From Mytilus galloprovincialis (lineage: Eukaryota; Mollusca; Bivalvia; Mytilida; Mytilidae): a DNA stretch of 64,000 nucleotides. The stretch covers positions 59,366,439 to 59,430,438 of the forward strand of contig NC_134847.1 in NCBI RefSeq assembly GCF_965363235.1, written 5' to 3'. The position numbers and the translations under genes were made by a program. Each line of letters starts with the position of its first letter. Positions within the stretch are counted from its first letter, which is position 1. Under the pieces are notes generated by a model. The model worked only from the letters and a program-made list of their open reading frames with translations, did no database searches and was not told where the DNA came from. Shown in pieces: positions 1-10,290 of this stretch.

Positions 1-27
1 CAGTATGTCATTGTTATAATGGTTTCC

Positions 28-1686
28 TTATTTTTTCAATTGTAGAAAATAGATGCAACTGCATTGTAGTGAATCTATTGATAAATTTCTAGAAGAAAAC
101 ATACAAGGTTTTATCTTTAAAGGATACATTTTGGGTTTCTTCTTTTTAAATGGAGTACATCTTGGGAAACTCTTAGTCACAAGTTGTTGTAAATAATCAA
201 TAGCAATATTGTATTTTTCTCCTTTCATGCTAAATTCAAACTTTACTTCTTCCTCTATGTTTTGTAGAATGACATACTGCTGGCTATCATCATCCAGGCA
301 AAATTTCTTCTTTAAAATATCAATTACTTGCTGATCATACTCATTTTTCACTGAAAGTAGATACAAAAATATGCTCCTAAAATTGTTCACTTTACAAACA
401 GATATAAGATGTGGTATGAATGACAATGAGACTATACTCTCCATCCAAGTCACAATTTGTAAAAGTAAACCATTAAAGGTCAATGTACATGTAGGCCTTC
501 AACATGGCGCCTTGACTCACCCCGAACAACAAGCTATAACGGCCCAAAAAATGACTAGTGTAAAACCATTCAAATGAAAAAAAAAACAAGGGTCTAACCT
601 TTTTAAAAAAAACTAGAAACACTTATGTACCACATCAACATACGACAACTACTGAACATCAGATTCCTGACTTAGGACACAGGTGCAAACAAATGCAGCA
701 GGATTAAACAATTTAATAAGGTTCCCTAGGGACAATCTAATTAAAATTAAATCCTTGAATTGCTCTTGTTCTGATGATGTCCTACATATCAGAACAAGAG
801 CAATTAAAGGATTTCATTTTAGTTAGATTGCTCTAGGTATAATTTCAACCTCGGTTGATCTAGAAACTGTTACATAATTTGAGATAATACTGCTGACAAA
901 CTGCAGTAAAAAACAAACATGACATGTAGGAACTAGGTTACATTTATCATTTCTCAATGCACATCCTCAGGAAGTGTTCTTACCACAGTGACAACTATGT
1001 AAAGTTTAAAAAATATCCATTTAGTCATTTTGAAGGCACTGCTCTTTTTTTAAACAAGGCACATTGAAATAATATCATTTGTAAATTTGGCATATTAATA
1101 ACGGATGGAAAGATTTTGTTGTATTATGAACCTTTCTCTGACAATTGCTAACAGCATAGTCTTTTCTGATAGTTAACATAGTCACCTTTTCTGAAAGATA
1201 CCTCTTTGATGGACATCTGCAGAGCGGAAATGAAAGAAAATGAACCCAAAAGAAACATGGTGATGCACAATAGAGAGTGAACTCTGAGAATCATTGGGAT
1301 GACATGGAGAGGAACAGAAAGAAAGGAGAGTGTTGGTAGTAGCCTCATGTGCAAGTATGCACATAGAGGATTAACATATAAACATAACAACCTTTTCTGA
1401 GATAGCTTTCATCAACTTCAGTGTTTTCCAGTTCTTCAGCAACATAGTCCATTTGCTCGTCCCTCAATGCCTTTATTAATGCAGATAGTCCCTTTTCTTT
1501 TGTTTTAATTATTTTAAGTAATTTATGGGCTTTATCATCATTAGTGACTTCTTTTGCAATCCTCTCTGCATCATCAAATGATAAAACATGGTTCTGAATA
1601 AGGTGTGGTGTAAGGCCTCTGGTATCAATATTGTCTCTAAGCAGTTTTTCATTACTACATATTATAAATCTCTCCTTTGTATCCAT
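28..1686 (-). CDS. CARD-domain protein, two coding exons (1686-1392 and 350-28)
   Basis: Exon 1 runs from the ATG at 1686 down to 1392 and ends in AAAAG followed by GT. Residues 1-98 have the length and heptad pattern of a caspase recruitment domain. Recognisable blocks are LLRDNIDTRGLTPHLIQ, VLSFDDAERI, DDKAHKLLKII and LSALIKALRDE. A polypyrimidine tract ending TTTTTAACACAG lies just before the ATG exon (boundary near 1702), so a 5' UTR intron is likely. Exon 2 starts at 350 after TTTTTGTATCTACTTTCAG. The phases match (G|TG gives Val), and it reads to a TAA at 28-30, giving 205 residues. The C-terminal half is Lys-rich and I do not recognise it. The family mediates homotypic CARD-CARD contacts in apoptosis and innate immune signalling. 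No second domain is visible, so this could be a CARD-only adaptor or one end of a longer gene. The exon 2 end is uncertain because possible internal donors (GAA|GTAAAG) exist. Confidence 0.7.
405..735 (-). repeat. Dispersed mussel-type repeat, family A, copy in CARD gene intron
   Basis: This shares long stretches with 46660-46965 in the same orientation, including the block around GACAATGAGAC, the block around AAGTCACAATTTGTAAAAGT, CAACATGGCGCCTTGACTCA, and a tail with GGACACAGGTGCAAACAAAT. Its reverse complement matches the tails at 12140, 26020, 50500 and 62400. It lies about 50 bp upstream of CARD exon 2. No transposase or RT is visible, so the class is unknown (SINE-like or non-autonomous). 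Confidence 0.75.
736..1391. other. Remainder of CARD gene intron
   Basis: AT-rich intron. It contains a foldback at about 746-832, in which the arms around TTGAATTGCTCTTGTTCTGA and TCAGAACAAGAGCAATTAAA flank a short loop. On the minus strand near 1190-1230 there is a 31-nt exon-like segment (CAG acceptor, AAAAG|GTGAC donor). Using it would break the frame, so I leave it out of the gene model. Confidence 0.4.
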
Positions 1687-1702
1687 GTCTTTTCATATAT
1701 CT

Positions 1703-2245
1703 GTGTTAAAAAGTTAAGAAATTAACATTATTCACATGGCCAAAACACACTTATTATAGACATAGCTTAATGATTTAGATTATTTTGAAGAATTTAGTGT
1801 TCATGAAAGATCTTTGATAGTCTATGTTTAATTTTGTCCTTTGAAAAAGTGTCCCCATGTAAAATATTTCCTGATTAACTATCATTATATTTTCCCCATC
1901 TATGAAATAATGACATGTTGGACAATACTTTTATAGACTAAATAGTCATGGAATTTTATCTCTTTAAAGGGAATTTATCAAAAATTCATTTGTCAATATT
2001 GAGACAATATACTTCACTGATTGATTGTCATGAAAATTTATCTCATATAATTGGGAGGTTATAGAAATTTGTATTTTGAACAATGTCATCATTAAAGCAT
2101 TCTGTGTTATTGCTCATGATAACTAACAAACTCTAAAAGCTATTAATAATTATATATACAGCAGTTGATGAGAATAGCTCATTTGAACTTTTGAGTCTGA
2201 TGAGCTATTTTAAAAATAACATCCATAAAGATGAGATATAAAGTT
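1703..2245. other. Intergenic/upstream region of the CARD gene
   Basis: AT-rich with no coding signal. It should hold the 5' UTR intron and promoter of the minus-strand CARD gene, but no TATA or initiator element could be assigned. Confidence 0.35.
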
Positions 2246-2247
2246 TT

Positions 2248-2500
2248 TTTCCAAGCAGAGTGTCCATGATGACCAAAACAAATTATTAAAAAAGATTTCT
2301 ATAATAGTCTTTTCCAAGCAGAGTGCCCATGATGACCAAAACAAATGATTAAAAAAGATTTCTATAATAGTCTTTTCCAAGCAGAGTGCCCATGATGACC
2401 AAAACAATTATTAAAAAAGATTTCTATAATAGTCTTTTCCAAGCAGAGTGCCCATGATGACCAAAACAAATTATTAAAAAAGATTTCTATAATAGTCTGT
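2248..2500 (+). repeat. Tandem repeat, about four copies of a 63-bp unit
   Basis: The phrase CCAAGCAGAGTG recurs at 2251, 2314, 2377 and 2439, so the spacing is 63, 63 and 62 bp. Each unit continues with CCATGATGACCAAAACAAAT and then AAAAAAGATTTCTATAATAG. Copies differ by one or a few substitutions and a 1-bp deletion, indicating recent expansion. Confidence 0.95.
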
Positions 2501-2760
2501 TTGCCAATTCTGGTAATTGACCCATTTATTAGGAATCCATTTTTAGTTGTCTCCCCTTATAATATGAGGGACATGATTTTTTTATTAATGGAGAGTAGAG
2601 TAAATTTATCTTTGCGTTTTTTGTGTAACCTCTAAGTTTTTAAAATCTTTTGATAATATTTAATTTGTTATCAAGCTAATTAAATACTTTTGATACATTT
2701 TTTTTTGTTATTTATTTTGATTTCATCTAAAAAAACACCAAGCAATATTCTGATACTTAT

Positions 2761-3033
2761 AGATTATCGTTGGTTATCTCAACAAGATTGATTTTCTCGC
2801 TTGAGCCGGTCATGGCAAAAGCGAGAAAAGCAATCGAGTTGAGATGACCAATGATAATCTGTTTATCACTATTTTACCTATGACGACGTTGTCAATTTCA
2901 TGTCAATTTCATTAGTAACGCCACTTGGCTCCTTAATTTCTAGCGATAATTTTCCATCTCAAGCTAATAGCATGATATAAATAATTATCACAAAAAATAT
3001 CAAAGGAAAAAATGCACAAAATAGCGATAAATA
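2761..3033. mobile_element. Foldback (MITE-like) element, family F, copy 1
   Basis: Two 40-bp arms (2761-2800 and 2821-2860) are inverted repeats with about 35 of 40 positions pairing around a 20-nt loop containing TTGAGCCGGTCATGG. A second inverted pair follows: TTTATCACTATTTTACC at 2862 against AAATAGCGATAAATA near 3019-3033. A second copy with the same plan is at 23856-24103. No coding capacity. Confidence 0.85.
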
Positions 3034-3039
3034 AATATA

Positions 3040-4190
3040 TAGATAATTTATAATACATGTATTGATATTAAATTTTTCAATAACAGTCTAAAATTAAAAA
3101 GTTAGATATGCTAAATGTATATTATATATATTATTATTATAATTATCTACTCGATCATACTCATCATCTATCACTCTGGATTAAAATACTTAATATACTG
3201 ATAAGGTTAATGATGGCATCAGCCTTCTCCTCTAGCCACAAGCATCACTGTCTATAAAATGATGTTGAACATGAGAGGTACCAGGAGAGGCCACCAGAGG
3301 TCATTAACAGATAAGGGTCAAACATGACATGTTGGACAAAATCACAAAATAAATGACATCTCCAAATACAATCAAACAAAAACAAGTCTATCAATATATA
3401 TATAACAATATCAATAAACATCATAGACAGCACTTTTAAGATGCACACAAATCACTGTCCAGTTGTGATGTGCATTCAACATATTATTAATTCTACATGA
3501 ATTATTTTTAAGTCCTAAGTAAGTACAAAATAGAAAGATCTCTCCTCACATGTGACTTAATTTTTGAATCAATTCCCATTTTAACTATCAAATTTCTCTC
3601 TAGCTTTAGGGGATCTGTAAAAAGAGGTAGATATTTTTTCTATTTGGTAAAAATTTTTAGTCATAGCTATCGCACCTGTACGAGGTGGTGATGAAGTGTT
3701 AATGCGACATGTATAAATGTAATACTTAACCAGAATAGTGAATAAGTTTAGGGAAACATCCCAAGACTCTGACTGAAAAACAATACTTTATAGATAAAGG
3801 CAGATGTTTCCACATTAAAAATTAAAGTTAGATTATTTTTAACTAGAAACAGTGCTGCAATTTCTAACCACAAATTTATAACTCGGGTACACATGCAATA
3901 ACATTTTACAATTTAATTTGGTTGAATATATAGCTAATATCTGAACATAAAATAATATTTGTGTTTATCTTGTGAAAAAATTAAAATGATCCACTTAAAA
4001 TATATAATATAACCAAATAACCAAATAAACCTGTGATAATTCTGCTTTTATTAGTATCAAGTTGCTTTATATCAAACAAAAAATGACCCCAAAATTTTAT
4101 TTTTTTTAAATGTAGTTTTATTTACAACATGTAGCAAAATATCTCAAGTGAGTAATACTTTTTAAATGGCCACACTCTGTACATGGTCAC
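3040..4190. other. Intergenic, no gene recognised
   Basis: AT-rich spacer with short TA-rich runs (3115-3145, 3395-3412). No open frame with a recognisable domain on either strand. Confidence 0.4.
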
Positions 4191-4194
4191 AGGC

Positions 4195-4325
4195 AGAGAC
4201 ATATAATACAATTGTATTATATGTCTAATACAATTGTATTATATGTCTCTGTCACAGGTATATATGTATCTGCTTTTCCCAAGGATTTGTATAGTCTTAC
4301 TCTGAGACTACTATACAAATCCTTG
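4195..4325. repeat. Palindrome cluster
   Basis: Bases 4197-4226 form a perfect 30-bp palindrome centred on CAATTG. Half of it is duplicated immediately downstream (4227-4250), so GTCACAGG occurs on both sides. A second hairpin follows at 4281-4324, with arms AAGGATTTGTATAGTCT and AGACTACTATACAAATCCTT. Confidence 0.9.
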
Positions 4326-4397
4326 CTTTTACCTTGGACTAACAGTATAATAGTCCCAGCTTTTACTTTAAAAAAAACTTTTATAAAAAAACAGACA

Positions 4398-4903
4398 GAA
4401 TGTCAGAAAGTCACAGGACAAAAAGTCACAGGACATAAAGTCACAAATTTGATAGGACAAAAAGTCACAGGACAAAAAGTCACAAATATTTGTTTGACAA
4501 TTGTTTAAATATATAAGAGAAAGGTCTTGAAATATTTACTTTTTAATACATATATTCATGTTAAAGTTAATGAAATTTTACTTGAAAATGAAGATTTAAT
4601 TAATTTTAATCATGCAAATGACATATTTCTTGGCACCATGAAGCCTTTAAGTGCCAATCTACTTTGACATTTTGTTTTCTTAACAACTATATGATCATCT
4701 TTGATATTGCTTTGATAAATGTTTGCTGACAAAGTTATTATATAATAATATGTATACAATACTTCAAGAAAAATACAAAAATATTTTTGTAAAAATAAGC
4801 ATTTTTTATTCAAAGAAAATAGTCAGAAAAACTGAATTGTGACTTTTTGTCCTGTGACTTTTTGTCTGTGACTTTTTGTCCTGTGACTTTCTGTCCTACA
4901 TTC
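4398..4903. mobile_element. 506-bp element bounded by inverted minisatellite arms
   Basis: The left arm (4398-4490) is built of repeats of GACAAAAAGTCACAG (15 bp). The right arm (about 4842-4903) carries the same repeat in inverse orientation (GTGACTTTTTGTCCT). The outer ends match as inverted repeats: GAATGTCAGAAAGTCACAGG against the reverse complement of CCTGTGACTTTCTGTCCTAC plus ATTC. The interior has no recognisable coding. Confidence 0.8.
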
Positions 4904-5229
4904 TTCCTAAATAGCCTATAATTTATGGTTGTTCTATGCCACAACTGTTGTTTTCTGTAGAATTTCTCTTACCATTACCAAGGATTTTTGCAAATTCTGG
5001 CTTTTAATAACCAGGTTATGCTGACAGGATGATCATATTTGGCTGGGAGGACTCGGTAGGAATAAAAATATTTCCATTGCAGACAGAAAACGAAAGTAGA
5101 AATAGGATTCCTGAAAATTATGACGTAACATTACGTAATGATCTGGCTAGGTACCAACTGAACTACAAACCACAGCCACAACCACAGAGCGCTCTTTTTT
5201 GTATGAAAGTGCTATTAAAAATAATTTAA

Positions 5230-5690
5230 AAAAAGAGAATTTACATTTGTTTTATAAACAGAACGATCATTTTGCTAATTCTGTAACAGATTATGTGACA
5301 AATTTATTATGTCCGACACGGATCTTATGTGACAGATTCCGGCGTGCAAGATTGGTAACGTTATATATATAAACAGAACAAAAAAGACATCACACAAGGC
5401 ATTCAAATTCGAACAGCTTCCAAATTCCATTCTTCAAAACACAGTACAGCATTATTTTTTCCCCAGAACTACCTGATAACATTATGCACATGCATCCATT
5501 AATTCTACATCGTGTAATTGGATTTTATAGGTCTGTTTGATTGCATGTTATGGGTTAAAAAAAAAGTTAATTAACGGCATTTTTACCTGCATAAGAAATT
5601 TTATTTTGGATCGAATCCGTCAAAGAAATGGTTAACTCTTATTTAAAAGGCTTGTCACAAGTTCACTTTCAATGTTGACATTATTTTCCT
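5230..5690. other. Intergenic, no gene recognised
   Basis: No coding or repeat signal could be assigned. A short near-palindrome, TGACGTAACATTACGTAA, lies just upstream at about 5119. Confidence 0.3.
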
Positions 5691-5691
5691 T

Positions 5692-6301
5692 TTAAGGTGG
5701 TATGGGTGTCTTCCTCCATCCTAGATTGTAAAAAACAGAGAATCAAAGGTCCAGATTTTCCATCAAGTTAGCAAAATTTGATGCAGGAATGCAGATGTTT
5801 AATGTACATTTTCATTTAAAAGTACCAATTTATAAGAATATAACATCTAAATATTGATAATTTGCAAATGTTAATTATTTTTGGTTGTTTTTTTTTTTGT
5901 TTTTTTTTTTTTAAATTGGCATTTTAAGGGGAGGTAACTCTAAAAAAAGTGCATTTTCTGAATGATTCTGTATGGAATTTTCCTATTTTGTATTTTAGCC
6001 GGAAAAAACGTACGGTGACCCTATCTTTTCTTTTGATATTTTCAAAGCAGTGTCTGAAAGCTATCTTTTCCTGAAGTATTTAACAATTCTATCATTTTGT
6101 TTAGTTTCTAATCACAAAATGGTGTTTTTTCCTGTACAATCCATACAAAATGTGTCATTTTGTCCCGTCCTGTAGCTTGAGAAAATGCGCGGTGACCTAT
6201 CATTTTTATTATATTTTTCAACATGTATCAATAGAAACAACGTTTTGGCAAAGTATGAACAAATTCTATCATTTTTATTTTAGACTCCCATACCACCTTA
6301 A
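5692..6301. mobile_element. TTAA-flanked DNA transposon-like element (602 bp internal)
   Basis: Left end TTAAGGTGGTATGGGTGTC (from 5692) and right end GACTCCCATACCACCTTAA (to 6301) are inverted repeats, with one mismatch in the first 19 positions. TTAA at both ends may be a target duplication (as in piggyBac) or part of the TIR. The interior contains two degenerate copies of a segment with CGGTGACCTATC. No transposase is readable. Confidence 0.8.
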
Positions 6302-6379
6302 TGGCTGCACACAACTTTATATGCATGCATCAATAAGGTTCTTTTTACTGATACAGGAACTAATTTCCTCTTCATCACT

Positions 6380-6625
6380 CTATCGATCTCCTTCATCTGA
6401 ATCTTCTCCATTTCCGGTGATTGTTGCTTTGTAGTCTTCGTACACCATTGTTTGGTTCATCATTGTATTCCATATGTTCTCACCACCGATAGAGCACAGG
6501 CATTCCTCCTTGATTTTTTTCTGGCTCTCTGTGGAAATATTTTCAGACTGTTGCCCCGTACCCCTGTTCTTGTAGTGATATATCCTTCCATAATATAATA
6601 AATTATACCGCTCTCTATCATATAT
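6380..6625 (-). other. Unassigned 81-codon open frame, ending in TAG
   Basis: On the minus strand a stop-free frame runs from 6625 to a TAG at 6382-6380 with protein-like composition. It has an aromatic and basic start (RYNLLYYGRIYHYKNRG), then a polar segment with two Cys (KEECLCSIGGENIW) and an acidic end (GEDSDEGDR). It lacks an initiating ATG at its left and begins right at the edge of a LINE reverse transcriptase fragment. It may be the last exon of a gene with an AG acceptor near 6616, or the 3' part of a transposon ORF. I do not recognise the family. Confidence 0.35.
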
Positions 6626-6990
6626 TCAGTATTTTGTATAATTCATTCATGTCACCTCGGACCCTTCTGAAATTTAGAGATGGTAGTTTTAATTTTTGCA
6701 ATCTTTTAGAGTATGTCCAGTTCTTTAATCATGATGGTTTCAAGTTTTCGTTGCCTGGCGCTGCACATTCTCCATTAAGTCTATATACTTTATCTTATAT
6801 GGATGCCAAACTGGGCTTGCAAACTCTTAATGTGTTTTACGAGTGTCTTGTAGAGTAGTGGTACAAATTTAAGGTATCTACATCTAAATATTGGAAATTC
6901 CTTCTCAGTAGTGCAAAGTTGCAAACATGGAATTTTCCTTATCAACTTTTTCATCATAGGTTTGAACGTAGTTTCCAATTTAGACTTGTT
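6616..6990 (-). pseudogene. Decayed LINE reverse transcriptase C-terminal fragment
   Basis: Read across frames on the minus strand, this gives phrases diagnostic of the RT tail of non-LTR retrotransposons: FVPLLYKTLVKH, then a region with ECAAPGNENLKPS, and SKRLQKLKLPSLNFRRVRGD followed by MNELYKILN. At least two frameshifts and several stops interrupt it, so it is dead. The upstream part of the element is not preserved nearby. Confidence 0.75.
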
Positions 6991-7433
6991 TATATTTTTT
7001 CGTTTGGGCTTGTATCATATTTTCCCTCCGGTTCATATGATCCGTTTATCCTATTTTGACTCTTTAAAATTCAAGAGCTAGTCTATCCTAAATTGATATA
7101 ACTTATATGTCCTCCCACTGAATACCGTTTCGATTCTTAACATCACTGAAGAGACATTAATTTTCGAAATCCGGATCTGGTGGAATTTTTTTTAGCACCT
7201 TATGTTGTGGTTTACCATCTTTGCCGCAAGTTTATAGTTTTCTACTTGGTATCAAAGAGATCCATTTTGTTACACCTTGTGATCAATTTATTTGGCAATT
7301 GTCAATGGCAGTCAGCAGGGTTTAAGAACATCAGTTGTTCGACCTGTTATTTATCATAACAACTATAGGCATATAACATATAAACTACACAAAGAATACA
7401 TCAATAGCAGAAGGTAGTGACGTGTGAAACATA

Positions 7434-7853
7434 TTACATCATGCTAGGTCTTAATAATTGTGCACGAAATATAAATATACCCAAATTACATAATTCTCTC
7501 AAATTATTAGAACTCTTTAATTGTATATATTTATACATAAAAGGTTTCCTCCAATAATGTGGTTTTATAAAATAAGATCTAAGACCTTGATAGGTAGTAC
7601 ATTTTAAAATAAAATGCATCTCATCTTCAATGTCATTTTTACAAAAACTACATAGTCTATTACTTCTTGGAATTGCAGAATAGCGACCACATTTTATGGC
7701 TAAATCATGACTACTAAGTCTTATTTTGGTAATACATGTCTGGTATTGGTTTACATAAATAATTTTCAAATGAGCAAAGTGGCGTTGATTTCTGGATATG
7801 CAAAAGTTTTGTACCATATATCTATAACTTGTACATTTAACTAAATTATTCAT
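7434..7853 (-). pseudogene. LINE fragment with CCHC zinc-binding reverse transcriptase tail
   Basis: The 139-codon frame contains KIRLSSHDLAIKCGRYSAIP and then a Cys-X2-Cys...His-X4-Cys motif (LCSFCKNDIEDEMHFILKC). This is the signature of the zinc-binding region at the C-terminus of many LINE polyproteins. The frame ends at 7434 and a 3'-UTR-like stretch follows to about 7240 with AATAAA on the minus strand. No RT core is present, so the copy is 5'-truncated. It differs from the RT fragment at 6616-6990 and probably comes from another LINE family. Confidence 0.75.
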
Positions 7854-7859
7854 TAGTTA

Positions 7860-8610
7860 GTCAAATGCGTTTTGTTAAAATATATTTTTTCACTCTTTTG
7901 GTCTTTTGGAATATGTAACGTTGTTTGTGCTACATATTTACACCCCTCTACAACGAAAGTTGTTACACGTATAAAAATTGCGGTTTTTATCCAACACAAT
8001 CGTAGGTTTGATCGTAGTTTTTAATTTAGACTTGTATATATATTAATGACATTAATGTATACTTATTGACTGCACATGTCTTGGTTTGAGTTGAATAGTA
8101 AGTTTATTGTCCCAATGAGCAACTAATATTGTCCTGAGGCGTAGCATACGTACAGAAAATTGTGTTAATGCATGCCGAACTAAGAAGTAATATCTCAAGA
8201 ACTTTTTGCGGGAAAATATGAATGCCTACTCAATTCCAATCTTTTAGAAAATCGAATGATTACAGAACAGTGTGACTGTCCACCATGCACATGCATGCAC
8301 TTGCACAGCACTATTATTAGAATAGTAGAATAGAATGATATACAAATGGATAAAAATTATATATACATGTAAGTGTTAATATATAGTATATATACAAATA
8401 TCAATATAATATATAACAACTGAAACCAACCGGTATACTGATTTGTATCTCTACAATATACTTGATATTTATACGGTGAGGTTGAATTCCCTGTCATTTA
8501 TTCATCATCCTGGCACCGAAGCTTGTCTAAAACAAATATATGTCTCTGTCGTACATTTAATAACCTCACTTTCGGGTATATAGTTGTGAGGACAGGAGTT
8601 TTGAGTTAAA
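7860..8610. other. Intergenic, no gene recognised
   Basis: AT-rich with TA-rich runs at 8350-8420. No supported feature. Confidence 0.3.
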
Positions 8611-8611
8611 A

Positions 8612-8692
8612 AAAAAAAAGGCAGCATGAGATACTTTGCAAGAAAAACCCGCAGGATTTATGTAAAAAAAGTCAGGATAAACCAAGGATTTG
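8612..8692 (-). repeat. Fragment of dispersed repeat family G
   Basis: Contains GCAGGATTTATGTAAAAAAA and GTCAGGATAAACCAAGG, phrases also found at 10155-10290 and (inverted) at 15760-15910, where AGGAC/GTCCTG boxes are separated by A-rich spacers. Confidence 0.45.
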
Positions 8693-8700
8693 TATCATAG

Positions 8701-8992
8701 TATTTACAGTGTGGGGACGGAACTGTACGATTTGGTCATCTTTTGGTGATTCGGGAGACTGTAAAGCGGGGCTCCGACATTAGAAACAATAACAAGCTGC
8801 TTGATGGAAAGTTTGCTGAACTCAAAAGCTACTATATAACGTTTCTGCTTCAAGTTTTGGTATTGAAAATATTTTATATGTAAATATGAACCAATAAAAT
8901 AATAACTGTCTAATAAACTGAAATGATTTATGCATTCCCGAATGACCAAAACATTATTAAACCGCACAGTTCCGTACTAACGTTAGTAAATA
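8701..8992. mobile_element. 292-bp TIR element
   Basis: The left end (8701-8760: TATTTACAG, GGACGGAACTGTACG, then TTTGGTCA and GATTCGGGAG) is inverted at the right end (8933-8992: CCCGAATGACCAAAAC, GCACAGTTCCGTAC, AGTAAATA). Arms are imperfect over about 60 bp. The interior does not encode a recognisable protein. Confidence 0.75.
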
Positions 8993-9660
8993 AAGTCACT
9001 GCCTGGTTTATCCAAGGATGCGTACAGTAATACCACAGCAATTTTGGAGTAAAAAACGTTTTTTATCTAAAAAAAATAAATATGATATTTTAATCAACAT
9101 ATACTTATATAATTGGGCTCAAATTGAAGCAAAATAATTTAAGATGGTAAGAAAAATCTAACTTTACCATTTAAAGCATTAATTCTTACTCAAATACAGC
9201 CAAAAACGTTATGGTGGACCCAAACAACGGCAAGAAATGAACATTTGAAATGCACATTTTTGATTTTTTTTAAATATTTCTAACGGTGTCGATTTGGCCA
9301 ACTATTGTGTTCGTCAAAATTGTGAAACCCGGGTGTGAAACTTATACAAAGTTGAAACCGTGGAATTACAAACTATTAAAATAGTCCCTCTGGTATCTTG
9401 TATCCCTCTTTTAAAACAAAAGTATTACACGTTCAAGTAGAAATCCGTTTCTGTGTGTCGGTCTATAGTACAAAGCAGGGCTAATTTTCATAATTTATAT
9501 TTCCATTTGATGTTTTTGTTCTGAATATTCATTTAATATGCCACTTGACGTCCGTCATCCATAATCATTATTTATTTTACCGTTACTTTACAATGAAGCG
9601 GTTTGCTTATACTGATTTATATATAACACCGTCTATAATTTCACATATCGAAATTAATAA
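8993..9660. other. Intergenic, no gene recognised
   Basis: No coding, RNA or repeat signal could be assigned. Confidence 0.3.
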
Positions 9661-9679
9661 AGAGCACGTGAAATTTTGC

Positions 9680-9865
9680 AACCAATCACTTGTCTAAAAA
9701 CTCACGGACTCCGTATTATTTATTCATTGTCCAGTTTCGGGCTTTTTATTCTTTATTGGCTTTTAGCTACAACAAAAATCTGTATGTTGACTCTTAGTGT
9801 TTTGAATTATATGGGTTGTTGGGTTGCTGTCATATATTTTTGTATACCTTTAAAATCTTTTTCAA
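9680..9865 (+). repeat. Probable dispersed repeat fragment
   Basis: Phrases such as CCAGTTTCGGGCTTTTTATT and GGGTTGTTGGGTTGCTGTCA are, from memory, common in mussel repeats. The open frame over it is hydrophobic only by composition and is not considered a gene. No second copy lies in this window. Confidence 0.35.
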
Positions 9866-10154
9866 AACAAAAGGATTGATTAGGTATAGAAATATTCACA
9901 TCTCTGGACTTCTCCCTTCCGACAGTATATCTTTGCTAAAATTGGGTGCGGAGGTTTAGCTGCTCGGATGTATAAATTTGCAGCCGCGTTGTCGAAATAA
10001 AAATGTCGTACATCCGATGCATAGTGCAGTGAGAGTTTTCGGCCCGCTATCTATATACGTTAAAAAAAATATCTAAATAAATGGTTGAAGGGATATACGA
10101 ACTTCGAAAAAGTCTCTAAACAACATCAAAGGTCACATGAATCTTCAAATAAGT

Positions 10155-10290
10155 CATAGAAAGTGCCTGGATAAACAAAAAAAACCTGAAAAAGCCACGA
10201 AAAAGCAGGACCGAATAGAGTGAAAAATAAAAAGGCAGGACAGATCGAGATTACAATAAAAAAATGCTGGCCCAATTTTTTTTCATCCGA
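10155..10290 (-). repeat. Dispersed repeat family G
   Basis: GAAAAAGCAGGACCGAATAG, GTGAAAAATAAAAAGGCAGG and ACAATAAAAAAATGCTGG parallel the inverted copy inside the MITE at 15737-15944 (CCTGCCTTTATATTTTTCAC). Confidence 0.65.

Noticed and set aside
1190..1222. 31-nt microexon in the CARD gene intron (CAG acceptor, AAAAG|GTGAC donor)
   Set aside because: Its length is not compatible with the phase-1 junction between the two main exons; direct splicing keeps the frame.
6634..6858. 74-codon plus-strand frame
   Set aside because: Antisense shadow of a LINE reverse transcriptase fragment on the minus strand.
9676..9879. 67-codon hydrophobic frame as a small membrane protein
   Set aside because: The DNA looks like a dispersed repeat; hydrophobicity follows from T-rich sequence.
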